This document shows positions 13,361 through 26,314 of a stretch of 64,000 nucleotides of DNA, one piece after another; position 1 is the stretch's first letter; each line of letters starts with the position of its first letter. The translations under genes were made by a program, and so were the position numbers. Under the pieces are notes generated by a model. The model was not told the origin of the DNA and searched no databases. It saw only the letters and a list, made by a program, of their open reading frames with translations. The DNA comes from Dirofilaria immitis. Taxonomy: Eukaryota; Nematoda; Chromadorea; Rhabditida; Onchocercidae. The DNA is taken from positions 2,480,001 through 2,544,000 of the forward strand of contig JAKNDB010000110.1 in assembly GCA_024305405.1 (NCBI GenBank), written 5' to 3'.

Positions 13361-13610
13361 CTCGTCACTGTTGTTTTAAGTATTTGTATAGGTTATTATA
13401 TCGATGAATGTTACCTTTAGATATACGCTACAGAATGTATTTTTCAATAATGATCATATTCATATGATTTATTGATACATATAGTCTCGTCACTGTTGTT
13501 TTAAGTATTTGTATAGGTTATTATATCGATGAATGTTACCTTTAGATATACGCTACAGAATGTATTTTTCAATAATGATCATATTCGTATGATTTATTGA
13601 TACATATAGT
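13361..13610. repeat. 125-bp tandem duplication
   Basis: The unit starting CTCGTCACTGTTGTTTTAAG at 13361 recurs at 13486, giving two adjacent copies of about 125 bases. I saw one difference (CATATGATTT in the first, CGTATGATTT in the second). It lies upstream of the calumenin gene and has no coding content that I recognise. Confidence 0.92.
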
Positions 13611-14243
13611 AAGTTAATAACATCGCGCCATAGTTAATTTTATAAGTTATCAGCTATTATACGCTGATAATATTACATTGAGCTAAACTTGCTTAATTAA
13701 TATGTTATATTTTATTGTAATAAACATAAAAAAGATTGTCCTTATGCATTAGGTAATTACTGTGTGTTATAAATAAACAAATGTTATATGTAGAATGTGC
13801 TTACATGCTGTAATGCATATGTGCGCAGTTTTTTCATAGAGTTGGCAGAACTACTGTAACCACGTTTATTTTCAGATTCAGTTTAATATGCATTAATGTG
13901 TATATAAATATTATTGTGTACTTAATTTACCATTTTTGTGTAGAGAAATCGTTTACTACAAAGTCTTCTTTTTCGAAAAAGGTTACTTTATTTTGCCCTC
14001 GAAATTAATGCATCCATGTAATGTTAATATTGATTTGTTGTCATCAACGTGTAACAAGAGCAGATGACACAATTTTCCGCAAGTAATCGTATTAAAGCTT
14101 TATTCATTTTCATTGTAATCACTTTTCGGCATTTCATCGTCACCTGTTTTCAGAACTTTACGAGTTTGTCACTAATAGTTTAGTCGTCGAAGGAAATTAA
14201 ATTTATTGACTTCTTGTTCCTCCACTTATTTTAATCGCTCAAC

Positions 14244-16556
14244 ATGCATGTATGGTTTGCATTTGGTGCGCTTTTGCATTGCAAGAGCGGAGCAAGTTGA
14301 TCCGTTAACTGATAAAGACCATTTCAAGGTTTCTCTTACGGTTTTAATGTTTTTATACTCACTGCTTTTTAGAATTTAAGGTCACGTCTGAATTTATAGC
14401 TGATAGCATTTCGCTTTATGTGCCTTATTAGCCACGTTTATGTTTTATTTGAACATTTTCGAAGATATTATAATTTTAAGGCTGGTGGACATGATAGCAA
14501 ATTTGACCATGAAGCCTTTCTCGGTAAGGATACTGCTGAATCAAAGGACGTCGTAAGCAAAGAACGTCTTGCGTAAGTGTTTGAGATTGTTATTATTCCA
14601 GGAATATATTTTTTTTGAACATTTTGTATAATGCATCATAGAGTGGTAAGCACATAGTGCTGGACATCTCCTGACGAAATACGACGCTAGTTGTATGACA
14701 TTCACATTGATCTGAACAGCCAATTTATTTGTGTAAAAATTCCTCAGTTTGTATGTAATTGCTTATTTATAACATGTGGATATCAAATAGCATATCAAGC
14801 AATGTTTAAAGCTACTTGCAGATTCATATACAAATTGCTGATAGAAGCCCGTTCTTGAAATATATTTTGCTTAAATTTTAGCAAATTAGGTGTAACATCG
14901 AATTTTACAAACTTTAGCGAGTGATGATGTATAAGCTTGAATCAGGCAGTTAGTCGCGAAAAAAAGTTTGAATCAGGAAGTAGTCGTTTTTAGGAAGTTA
15001 GTCGCGAAAATGGATGTAAATGGTGATGGCTTCCTGGAAGAAACTGAGCTGAAGGATCACATTGATTTTATGCAAAAACGATATGTTAATAATGATGTTG
15101 ATCGAACATGGAAAAATTATAATGCAGAGAAAATTAAGGATGGGAAAATCTCATGGAAAGATTATGTGTAAGTTGACGCTAATCTGTCTAATCTGTTTCA
15201 GAATGCTTTTTTACCTCTTAATTTATACTAAATAGAATAAAATGCTGAAATTTCAGAGAAATGGTGTATGGAACAGTGAATGAAGGACAAGAGCTGAGTC
15301 CTGAATATCAAAAGATGATGGCACGTGATGAAAAAGGTGGAAAAAGGCTGATTATGATTTGGATGAAATGATGGATCGAACTGAATATGGCTGTTTTATG
15401 CATCCTGAGGACTGCGATCACATGCGCGATGTTGTTGTCCAGGTGATTACGGAGTAACGAAATTTAGCATAGGATTAAATATATGACTCAAAAGATCAGA
15501 TGTACAGGACGTATCAGTTTGGAAGTTACTTGGATTATATTGTGCTTCAAATGCTTTATAATCGCAGATGTGTTGATATTTTTAAATCATTTTTAGGAGA
15601 CACTTGAAGATATTGATAAAAACAAAGATGGATATGTAGACCTTGATGAATATATCGGTAAGTCCACTACCAGAAATGCATAACGATCACAGAAATTACA
15701 AAATGTGGAAAAATGATTATTTCTTATAACTTTTATTTATATAAAGTTAATATGTCAATCTGGGAATGAGGGACAACTGAGAGTTAAAAATTATTCATCT
15801 CTGTTCCACTGTTGTTTAACTTGTAAACAGAACAGTATAGTCAATTTTTTCCTTACAGGTGACATGTACAGACCGGAAGACTATCCAGAATTAAATGGCA
15901 AAGAACCGGAATGGGTTGCCAGTGAACGAGAAATGTTCAAGGAGCACAGGGACAAAAATGGTGACGGCAAATTGGATCAGGTGTGATTTAAAAATATTCT
16001 TTCAACTTAAGAGCTAACAAGCTTCGCATTACTTTGTCTTTCTAATCAATTAAATACTATTTTTTACCTATATTTTAGGATGAAATGAGGGACTGGATAA
16101 TGCCTATAGGTTTCGACCATGCTGATGCAGAAGCAAAACATTTAATTGGTATTGCCGATGAAGATAGAGTAAGTTCAAAACGTATGAAATCTTATGCGTT
16201 TACAGTTCCTTCTGTGAACACTCTCCCTTCCATTTCATATTATTTCAAAAAGAGTAGAAATAAGATTTTATTATTCATCTTTTAAATGAAATAACATCGT
16301 TTACCGATATATGAGGAAAGTGGAAATTTCTCGAATTCGCGAAATATTTGAGACGGCTCACGGGCTCTATAAATAACTCATTAACTATATAAATGCTGAG
16401 ATCCTCGTTTCAAAGAATGTAGCTTTGAGCCTATATCTTTTGCAGGACGGAAAGTTGTCTTTAAAGGAAATTCTGGATCATTACGATACATTCGTTGGAT
16501 CACAAGCAACTGATTATGGTGAGCAACTAAACAAACATGATCCTGCAGAACTTTAA
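14244..16556 (+). CDS. calumenin/reticulocalbin-type EF-hand protein
   Basis: A secretory-pathway calcium-binding protein of the CREC family. Exons: 14244-14328, 14481-14572, 14994-15167, 15257-15442, 15597-15657, 15859-15980, 16079-16168 and 16446-16556. The N-terminal region has the calumenin signature ([20 protein letters not shown]). EF-hand loops follow in order: [13 protein letters not shown], a degenerate one around [11 protein letters not shown], a third around [13 protein letters not shown], then [28 protein letters not shown] and [13 protein letters not shown]. The protein ends KHDPAEL rather than the usual HDEF or HDEL. Two candidate starts exist. ATG at 14244 gives a good signal peptide but needs a one-base shift near 14270; ATG at 14248 stays in frame with a short, poorer signal sequence. 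A second frame break lies at the A-run 15331-15335, where one more A restores a conserved stretch ([14 protein letters not shown]). An AATAAA signal is at about 16885. The C. elegans counterpart would be calu-1. Confidence 0.92.
14939..15010 (+). repeat. triplicated splice-acceptor segment before calumenin exon 3
   Basis: Three related copies lie side by side: around 14939-14962 (TCAGGCAGTTAGTCGCGAAA), 14970-14986 (TCAGGAAGTAGTCG) and 14990-15010 (TTAGGAAGTTAGTCGCGAAA). The third is the true intron end plus the first bases of exon 3. The first two are decoys inside the intron. Confidence 0.7.
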
Positions 16557-17573
16557 ATAGGTAATGAAGTAATGGCAACGTTCACGCTTTTTCAAATTTA
16601 AGAGCTCTTTGACTTACTGTTAATTGCTACAGTGCTCTTCTGCTTATGTGTGAAGTTTCATATTTAATATACATTGCAATGACTACTTACAAACAAATAA
16701 AATGCATTGAAATATACTTATGTAAGACTTCTCTAAGCCAAAATAATTACAAGTGGAAAGGTTATAAGAATCTGGTCAATTTCCATCATAGTGTCCGTAT
16801 ATGTTCTCTATATTTGCTGTTTTGTTATTCATTTGAATGTTACTCAGTTTTAAGCTCTACTTGATACTTTGTTACTCATTTTAAAATAAAGATGTTCTTT
16901 AACCCCTATATTTTTCTGTGTTATATGATGAATTAAATTTATTATAATCTGATTTGTTATGTCAAAGTGCATTAAAATTGATCATAAAGTGCACTCTCTT
17001 ATGTGAGGCAGAAAACCCGAAATCGAAAGAAAAAACCGAAGATTGGGGAGAAATGTGATATTATCTGTGGGTTTAAATGAATCCAATAGATTTCCCGAAA
17101 TGGAATATGTACATGAAATATTGCAAACAAAAATGTCGGTGAAATCATGTCACATACGTGTGTAAACCACTGCTTCCGAAATCGTGTCGGCGCAACAGAG
17201 CGACCAGTGCCGTACTACAGTAATCTAATGATGAACATTTTTTAATTCCAAGTGCAGCAAGACAGCTAACTCTACAGATATTCGAAGTATCCAACAAAAT
17301 CTATCAAATGAAATTTTCACAAGCTTCGTGATTAGTATTTCATAAAAATTATTTGCATGAACTGCTGTCACAAATTTCCAGAAATATCTTAATTCGAAGT
17401 CACGTCAGAGAAGTGTTATCCTAATTAACTATTTTTAGCCACTAATGATCATTGTTTTTATTGCGCATTATTTTAATAAATGAAACACTATAGACGAAAT
17501 ACGTAAACGGAAAATATCGAAAAGAGAAAAGGATTTTTAAAATATCAGCATGTTTGTGAGTAAGGTTTGCACA
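16557..17573. other. intergenic between convergent genes
   Basis: 3' flanks of the calumenin (+) and MOB (-) genes. Polyadenylation-type AATAAA motifs are present near 16695 and 16885. No other gene is seen. Confidence 0.5.
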
Positions 17574-20443
17574 TCAATGCAGTGGTCGTCGGATAACCGC
17601 CCCAGCTACCACTTTTGATGACGGAAATTGTTGAAGACCGTTGGATCCATCGCTGAGTTGCATCATCTGATGACCACATCCATGGTACACCGTTGCTGGC
17701 CGTACTAACTGCAATAAATGAACTTTGGACAGGAATATGGGTAATCAGGAAAACGATTTGGAATAAACATTAAGAATTTACGCAATATAATCAGACATTG
17801 AGAAAAAAATCTTTTACCTGCAACGTATGTGAAAGGGCGGACAATTCCTTACTCTCCAGAAGATCATACATTTTAGCAATGGAGTACATGTGTGCCACAA
17901 CCAAACCATACTGAGACCGCAAATTCAAAGTAGCTAGTTGTTCCCAATGATTCGTATATAAGTGACCGCAACTATGCCAGAGCAATCGTATTAAACGACG
18001 GCAGTGATTTTCAAAATTATTCGAAAAAGCAGATCCTGAAAGAACATAAACCGAAATATTACGAGAGTTAGTAAAATTGAAAACAACTTTCAAATTAATA
18101 TCATGTCTAAAAATAAATACTATTTCATCTTATCAAAACTTTCCACACTAGTAAATAAATAATAATGCTCTATTGTCAGATATTTTTATAATATGCTAAA
18201 TGGATAAGATGAAGAAAGGGTAAGCTTAAAAATTATAAGCGACCAAAAATTCTTTTTCCTCCTCTCTTTTATAGATACAGTATTTATAATAAGATTCTAT
18301 TAAAAATTAAAAAAATAATAATAACCTTAAAATTTTACCATATTTAGTTGGATAAAGTCGTTCATCTTTTGCGCTTTTTTCACAGAATGATAATACACAA
18401 TCGATGTATTGCATAGCAGAATATGGATGGTGTTTTCTTCTTTCATCAACCCAATGCGCTTTCCTGCACTTTTTTTGCAGCAATTATTATATGTTTGTTT
18501 AAGATTTATTCTCCCAATATTTTTAAATTTATTTTCCCTATATTTTTAAATTGCAGAAAAATAAAACCTGAAATGTCACTTTAGAGATATTTAACGCTAC
18601 ATATTTCGAAATTCCCTTCTGAATTTAGTTCTTTTTCAATTAATATTTCGACATTAATTTTCCTTTAAAATTTTTTCGATGACACATTTCATAGAAATTT
18701 AATGTGGTATAATTATAGCAGTTTCCTAAGCAGAAATCAGGATTACAAATAATAAAAAGTAAAGATTGGCGAAAAGTGATTTTGAAAGTAGTGCTATATT
18801 ATCGACAGGAAATCAGAAACAATAAGCAGTAATATCGAACATTTTCAAACTTCAAAACATGTAACAGATCTCAGCAGATGCAATTTGTTATGAGAGGATA
18901 GCTCTCCTTTAATTTGCTCAAAGACTGATAAAGAGTATGAGAAATAAAACGAAACTTACGGAACACCTGGATAGGACATAATAGGGCAAGAGACCGGTGT
19001 GCACACTTCTGATATCGTTCCGCATAAAGCATTTACATTCTCAAAAAGTGATAATGCTGAAATATATTCTTGTTTACTAAACCTTAGCATTAAAGTTATA
19101 ATTTTCGAGATTTTAAATGCATTTATTAACTACAGCCATCCAAGTTTACGCAACTGATAAGTGTATCATAACTTACTGTGTGTAGCCAACCATTCATTTT
19201 TGTCCATTCCTTGAGGTAGTTTCGAAAGTCGCCTGATCATCTGGAAAAAATGACTGACTATTTCTTATTTTCTGTAGACTTAATTCTGTTTGAGAATGCT
19301 TCATATTGTTTTCATTAGAACACAGGAATTTTATAATTCACAATGTTATAACTTTCAGTGAAATCAAGCATAGGTAACATACGTTCACCCAAAATAAATA
19401 TATCAAAATTGTATAACAGAACAATATTTACTTCATCATCGAAAGAATCGCACACTCCCATTTCAGAAAGTGCTTTACGTTTACAAGTCGGAGCATGGAT
19501 ACACATGTTAGCATTTTTTCCTCCATTTGATGACATACGTCGTGCTGAACGACATCTCTCATTTACACCCTTCCGCCTCGATCTCCTAAAAATAGTTTGC
19601 ATTAACTTGATTCTGTATTGAATTTTTATTACCTCCGAAAAGTTGTTCTAAATAATAATACTCCCTTATAAAATATGTAATCGAAGAACAGAATAACTAT
19701 TTTAGTTTTCAAAATATGTACATTTCGAATTATAAAACTTGATCCATCTTCAGGAAAAAAACATTTGACTTGTCATAATCAAACAAATATTCTGTCAAAT
19801 ATTTGCAGGTATCTATGAATTGAACGATCGAGCAACAGCAAGCTTAATAATAGGTTAAAGACAAAAATTTGTCTGGATAATTAATACTTATCTGATTTCT
19901 AATTTAGATAGCAAATCTCGAAGAAATGAACTCCAAACTGTGTATGAATGATTCAAAACAAATATGGAAAGATTGATGAGGTGTGATAAGATCATAAGAC
20001 CAGACAACAAATACTAAATGATAAAAACTATGCACCATCTGAGTAATGCATTACTAGATATCAATGAAAAAATTGCCATATGTAATTTTTATACTCTTTA
20101 CACAGCGGTGAATCACCATCTCTTAACATGTAATAAATTAAATTCAAATTAAACAGTAACCAAAGAAGAAACTGAACGTATAACTTTATGCATGCATTCA
20201 TACTTTGTATAAGTAACAAAAATGAACTCACGTTGCAAACGAGACGATATTAGAGAGGAACATTTTAGCAAGGCAACAACCATCCTCGCTAACATCTTTA
20301 GATGAATGTCTTGATAAGGTGTTTCGTTCTGCATGTGATTGTGCCGCCAGTTTCACATTTTCAGCAGATATTCCAACTGACCCGCTTCCACCAGCTCTTT
20401 CCGTATTCGAATATTTTTCAGTCAATATCGATGTTACATCCAT
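17574..20443 (-). CDS. MOB kinase activator, MOB2-like
   Basis: Adaptor that binds and activates NDR/LATS-type kinases. Seven exons on the minus strand: 20443-20232, 19585-19432, 19240-19177, 19056-18960, 18463-18339, 18035-17818 and 17708-17574. All phases fit, and the total is 1005 bases (334 residues) with no frame break. The first two exons encode a low-complexity, Ser/Arg-rich extension. The MOB fold starts at about LSKLPQGMDKNEWLATHTLS. The zinc ligands are visible: CTPVSC in exon 4, and the HLYTNH pair in exon 6. Exon 5 contains MQYIDCVLSFCEKSAKDERL followed by YPTKYG. The spacing and YPTKYG with FSNNFE resemble MOB2 more than MOB1 or phocein. A C-terminal tail of about 40 residues extends beyond the fold. 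The family is sure; the subfamily is likely. Confidence 0.93.
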
Positions 20444-23400
20444 AGCTATACCTAATTAACAGGACATTCATTAACAGCACTTAACTACCACAAAGCAGCC
20501 TTTCCGGTAATATGATACTCCACATTTAGTGATATTCTGTCCTAAAAAATTCTCACTCTCAGCTGGTATGAATATCTTTCCCTTCATACCGATTTATTAT
20601 TTCTCACTTTTGTATAGTGACCAGAGTTGATTATTGCATTCGATACTCATCTTTTTTCGTAACGGGCACAACTCATCCGGTTTCCTGACCCATGTAAAAT
20701 GAATAGTGCAGTGGGTCAACACTTCAGAAGAAAATGCAATAATTTTTCGTCAGTAAAGTGCCATTTAAAGCAATTACGTAAAACCGTATCACTTTCACGT
20801 AGTTTTACCCTAATAAATAAATTTGAAGGGAAATACTAAAAAATGCATTCTGACATAAATATTTCACATCTTAGTTGCATCGTTTTTTAAATTTCTTCAC
20901 TTCTTTCCCCTGTAAACGCCTTTCCATATAGTCATGCTTTACGCCCATCATGCAAACAAAAAAGAGGTACAACCAGTTGCAGTAAGAAAGAATCGATATC
21001 CATGTAAAAACCTTCCAATCGATTAGAAATTTGACCAAATTCATAGTGGAAGCATAGGGAGAAAACAAGCTCGAACAAAAAGAAAGCTGCAGAATCGGAA
21101 GGGTCGAATGAGATTTGCACCTGATATTTTCTAACTCTTTCTTTGACTAGCGTTAACATTGTTAACTTTTTCATAAACATCAAAATTATCAACTATTATA
21201 CCTTTTATTTTCTTCATGTATTTTAATTATTTGAATGTGAACTGAATGAAATTCAGAAATTCTCGGTCAACGTTACTACGGACAATCAGAGATGAACATA
21301 GAAAAAAATGAATATTACGAAATTTTTATACCGACGTCTATCAAAAATGCAAAATTTTCGACACTTCTTTTATGCATTGGTCTAAAATACATATCACAAA
21401 AATTTATCTTAGTTGGGATCATAAGTTAAGATTAAAGATAAATTAATCTGCAAAGCAATTAGCTTAATACAAATTAATAAGAGATTCGAAGAGAATTTAT
21501 GTGATTTTCTACTGCTTGCTGAATTATTATCCTTTCGCTTTCTGAACTCAACTGATCAATCTCTACGGGAAACAATAATTTATGTAAACAACGGTGCGAT
21601 ATCCGACATCTTATTCTGATCACTAAGCAACGATGAGCTTCATTATAACTTGGACAAACAGTGCAATGAAAATGAGATACTACTACCGTCGTTACATTCC
21701 CAGATACAAAAATGATGAAAGCATGACATCTCTATTCTTGTCAATAGACAAAATTTCCAATATAATTTTAGATGACAGTTAGGAAAACATAAAATAATTA
21801 ACTACACTGATACTTGAAATCAAAGAGCCAAAAAAGCACAAAAGATTTCGAGGAAAGATCAGGATCAGGCCTCCGCCATGTTTCAGATTATTTCTCGAAT
21901 CCAATCATTTTCCTAAAAGTTTTAGATTCCTCGTTCTCAGATTGAGAGTGAGGATTCCCGTCAGTAAAACGAGTAATTTCATATAGATTTTAATTAAAGC
22001 GGATGGGAAATGAAAAAGAAACAACGAAAAATTCAAATACTATTCCGAAGAAGCTGTATTAAGAATAAAATTGCAGAGGTTTTGTTATCAGTTTTTGGCG
22101 AAAAGTAATTCAATCAAAGCAATCAGTAATGTAGTCTTATACTTTTTATATAAGGAGTGAGAGATTGTTAAATAAATTCGATACAACTGCGACCTAAATA
22201 TTTATTGAATAAGTTCGTTAACAAAGCTAACACAAATGAAATATGAAAAAAAAAAACCATAATTAGACTGATATCTCCGTAGCAGGTAATTGTGTAGTTT
22301 GTGCGAATGAAATGAAATATTCTTTTCTAACAATGAAAATAGAAATAGAAATAAATATTCAGCTGTCTTCCTCTCTCTCAATCATTCTTACAAACAAGAA
22401 CATATAAGAATCAAAAAAAATTTTGTCTGTAGTAAGAGGAAATTACAAAATATATTTCATTCAAAACTAACGAGTAATAGTAATACTATCGTTTCTATTG
22501 ATCTTAATGATTGAATGAGAATAAAGGGGAGACTGTCGCCAGCGATCGTTCACCTGAGAATACACTTCACAAACACAAACACACAGGCGCACAGACCAAT
22601 AAACCAATCCTTCATCGCTCTTAACTGGGAACAGTGAAATATGAATTGTCACATGTGCAACATACATCCGGTATTTGTGACATCAACTACAACACACATG
22701 CCACTTCTACATGGCAGAAATTGGGGACACTGATTTTGTACTTCCGATACTAGCTTAAATACAATGACTCAAAATAGGTAATGTGCCTAAAACGATGAAA
22801 GTTTTGTTTAGCTATCATGCACAGATATTCTATAGTTGCATATATACAATAACGAACTGAGCAATTCTTGCTTCTGTTATGTTCGGAATTTAGCAGTTAA
22901 ACCCAAATAATGGCGGTTGAACTACATAATACTTAATCCAATCTATCGCATTACAAAAGTGAACAAAATATATCGCACTGGGCTTTCTGACATCAGAATG
23001 AGAAGTTATTTAGTTTCATCATTATTATATTCATTTAACAAATGACAAATAATAATCATTCATCATATCCAACTTTCATTAAAATATAGGAAATTCTTAA
23101 TAAGTACATAATTCATAGTTTCATTCAGACGATTATTTTGCCATGTTTATATCTTATCATTATTGTTCATTTTAAAAATCTTTTTAGTTTGGTTTAAGTC
23201 GATATAATTCTTATACACTATATAGTTATTTTCGGCTGAAACTTATAAATAAATGATATTTGTCCATTCTTCAGTATTTTATAGATCATATTTTTTAGAT
23301 CACATTCGAAATGAATTCATCAGCACTAAGGATACCAGGTTGCTGAGAAACCTAGCCAAACGCACAGATTAAGCCAAAAAAACATGCGATATAGTATTCT

Positions 23401-23919
23401 AGAAATCTTTGGATGATTGTGAATGCATAGAGTTCTTTTCTCAAAATAAGAAGGAATAAAGGAAAGAAATGGAAATTGAAGTCTTGGGCAAAAAGACTAA
23501 GGGTAAGAGGAAAAAGCAAAATTTAATTAATGAAATTATAGAAAAATGGGAGAAAGCATTCAGCCAATATGTCTGATCTATAAATGCGTTTGCCATAAGT
23601 TTAAATTATTAATATCAGTCTATGAATAACCGCTACTTTTAAAAGATTTGACATGAATCCAATATAAAGGTCAAATTATAAATGGGCTGATTTGCAAGAC
23701 TAATCAATCACAGAATTGTAAGCAACTAACGTTATTGATGCAAACAACTTATTGCAATAAGCACTCTTGCGGTCCATTAAAGATTCAAACAAAAAATGTA
23801 AAAAAAAACAATGTTAGATATAAAGCAGCGGATCTGTTAACAAGCAAAGATGACATCCAATTTTTCACAACCCACTCACGAATAATCTCAACATAGGATC
23901 CTTTAATTTTTATTAAAAC
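20444..23919. other. intergenic, no confident gene
   Basis: Only weak coding signals are seen, the best being the Cys-rich stretch at 22649-22749 on the minus strand listed separately. Nothing else was recognised. Confidence 0.4.
22649..22749 (-). CDS. possible Cys-rich terminal exon, unassigned
   Basis: After a CTAG acceptor the minus strand reads a short open stretch including QNQCPQFLPCRSGMCVVVDV and a further Cys before a TGA stop. The C-x5-C-x4-C spacing looks like a small extracellular Cys module. No partner exon was found, so this may be chance. Confidence 0.2.
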
Positions 23920-24119
23920 CTACTTAGTTATCCATTCGACTGTATCACGAAGATAATCAGGAAGAAGCCGGTCAAGCCGGCTATTGATCTTGCTGGACGC
24001 CAGTGTAAATATTGGTATTGTCGAATTTGACGAATCAAAATAAATCCTCAATAATCGATCGCAGCATTTGATTACAATTAACGATTCACCAATCTTGTGG
24101 TGAATTCAGTAGAAATAAG
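23920..24119 (-). CDS. possible C-terminal exon, unassigned
   Basis: Following a TTTTCAG acceptor, the minus strand has an unusually protein-like stretch (KIGESLIVIKCCDRLLRIYF, then PIFTLASSKINSRLDRLLPD, then YLRDTVEWITK-stop). Reading from the acceptor needs a one-base shift near 24095. No upstream exon was identified and no family is recognised. Confidence 0.35.
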
Positions 24120-24464
24120 CTGAAAATATAGAAAAGTAAAAAAAAATACTTGAATTATTATACCGAATAATAGTCTATTCGAACTATGGTAAGACAACAT
24201 CTTATCTCTTCAACGTCACTATTCCAGAATACAAAACAACAAAAGAAATCCTCGTAAAGACTATACTAATCACATGGAATCCTGAACAAATTAGATATCG
24301 CGGGATAACATTAAGAAAAACTACGGAAAAACGTTCGCAGGATTCAAGATGATTGAAAAAGATCCGAGCCGTCTATCGGTAATTTACGGATATGCTGTTA
24401 TGCAATATCTATTTCATACGAAGTGAAAAGATATCATCTGTTCTGAGATTCGATCGTCTTGAAT

Positions 24465-24510
24465 CTAAAGGCGTTACACATATCGTGCTAAAGGCGTTAC
24501 ACATATCGTG
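24465..24510. repeat. perfect 23-bp tandem duplication
   Basis: The unit starting CTAAAGGCGTTACACATATC occurs twice in direct succession (24465-24487 and 24488-24510) with no difference. Confidence 0.95.
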
Positions 24511-25065
24511 ATATCGGGATATTGTCACCAGTTAATACCCGTACTGTTAAATAATCTAAACGAAATGAATGGATTTAATTCTGCGATCCAGCCATTTTCA
24601 GGATAAATTTGCAGAAATTACACCCCGCCAAATAAAATATAAAATTTATCGATGTTGTCTTTTATTTTATTTTTTTACGACAGACATAATTCAGATATCA
24701 GCGCTTTTTCGGAGGTTTTCCGAGCAAGACTTCATGATGCTTGTATCGGATTATTGAATTCCGTTACCGAAAATTTCCTGGAAAAATACCAGTCAATATC
24801 TGTCTATTGCGGATCATTTTCAACGATCATCGGAAGAACGAATTATTTCAATAAAAGGCAGGATATACTTAGGGCTTTCAGAATTAATTATTTGAAAATT
24901 TCATGAGATATAAGAAGGAGGGACTGATATGGTTATAGGAAATTTTTTCGATAAATAAAACTCATTACCTTCAATAATAATTATATTTTAATTTAATTTT
25001 TTTAATAGTATTATTCGTTAAAGTTATATTTTATTTCATTTTTTTTCTCCTCTGTAATGATATTT

Positions 25066-25302
25066 TTATTTCGAATGATCAGAAACATTTGTATTATCAA
25101 TCGATTCATCCATTTCCTTTTCACTATCATATTTTATTTCGATGAAATTCTTATCATTTGATGGATTTCGAGTAGTAAATTCTAAATAAAATTTCTTATC
25201 ATAAATATTGATAAGAGACTTGATGTTGACTATTTTTGGATAATATGTGAATGTATAGGAAAGAAAAACAAAATTTCGTGCAATATTTTGGTGTGGCCGT
25301 TT
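25066..25302 (-). CDS. possible C-terminal exon, unassigned
   Basis: After an ATAG acceptor the minus strand stays open for about 78 codons to a TAA at 25066, with balanced amino-acid use (YTFTYYPKIVNIKSLINIYD; KKFYLEFTTRNPSNDKNFIE; acidic end EKEMDESIDNTNVSDHSK). There is no ATG near the start, so it would be a last exon. The family is not recognised. Upstream exons were searched for and not found. Confidence 0.35.
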   Translation of the reverse strand, partial: KRPHQNIARNFVFLSYTFTYYPKIVNIKSLINIYDKKFYLEFTTRNPSNDKNFIEIKYDSEKEMDESIDNTNVSDHSK

Positions 25303-26314
25303 CTATATCTATAGATGGAAGGAAATCGAAGCGTGGACTTGTAATCAGTAGTAGAAATAGGCTAGGCTAAAACTGCTTTAATGTGTAAGCCTAGCCTGAG
25401 AGAAAGGGGAGAAAAGGTCCCAGGCCAGCAGCTTCAGAGGTCTGACAATGTGAGTTACTTTGAGGTTCTTTTGATCAATTTGTGCAAATATGTACTTCCC
25501 GTGCTGATGCAGATTTTTGAAGAAGTCTTTCAGGCAGCCAAGGCATTTTCCATTTCTCTTTCAAAGTGTATACACTATCACGCTTTTACTGATTATCTTC
25601 ATGTCTTTTTCAATTTTATTAAAATAAAGATTTTTAGTTTAATCATCGATCATTATCTAAATCGGGCCGTATTTCAACAATAACGTCACTTAATTACTCT
25701 CCAATCATTTATATTAGATCCGTTAATTCTTGTCTAATTAGCGAGACAAGTAGTTTAATGAGTTTTTAAATTAATTGAACTGAATTGGTTTACGGATGTA
25801 TCTGAATATAGAAATGAATCACTTTCATGGCTTCGAAATTTGCTATTATTGATTTGGCCATTTTATATTTTTGTATTCACAATTATATTATATTGTTGAA
25901 ATTTGTTCTAATATTCTTACATATATTTATTTTTAAAATGATTTTTACCTGAAAAGAGAAGCGAAACACAGCAGGCCATTTAAAACAATAAAATTTAGTA
26001 AATAAGGAAAGATTGGAAATGATATTTTTTAGTGATGAAGGTTTTTTTTCTTATCACTTCAGTCTAATTCTATTCAATTATTTCTCAAATTCTCATTCAA
26101 ATAGTTTTATTTTTCAATTACTTAACTCTTCCCAGGAACTTTTTTATTTTCAAGTGCAATTTTCTCTATAAACTTGAATATATATTTCATATGATATTTC
26201 GAGATTTTACTTGAAGTATCTGCTTCATTTTATTAGTAAAGCTTGCTTTTACTTGCTCAAATGAAATCGAAATAAAATATAATTCGTTATGACGGATTCA
26301 GATATAATTTAACG

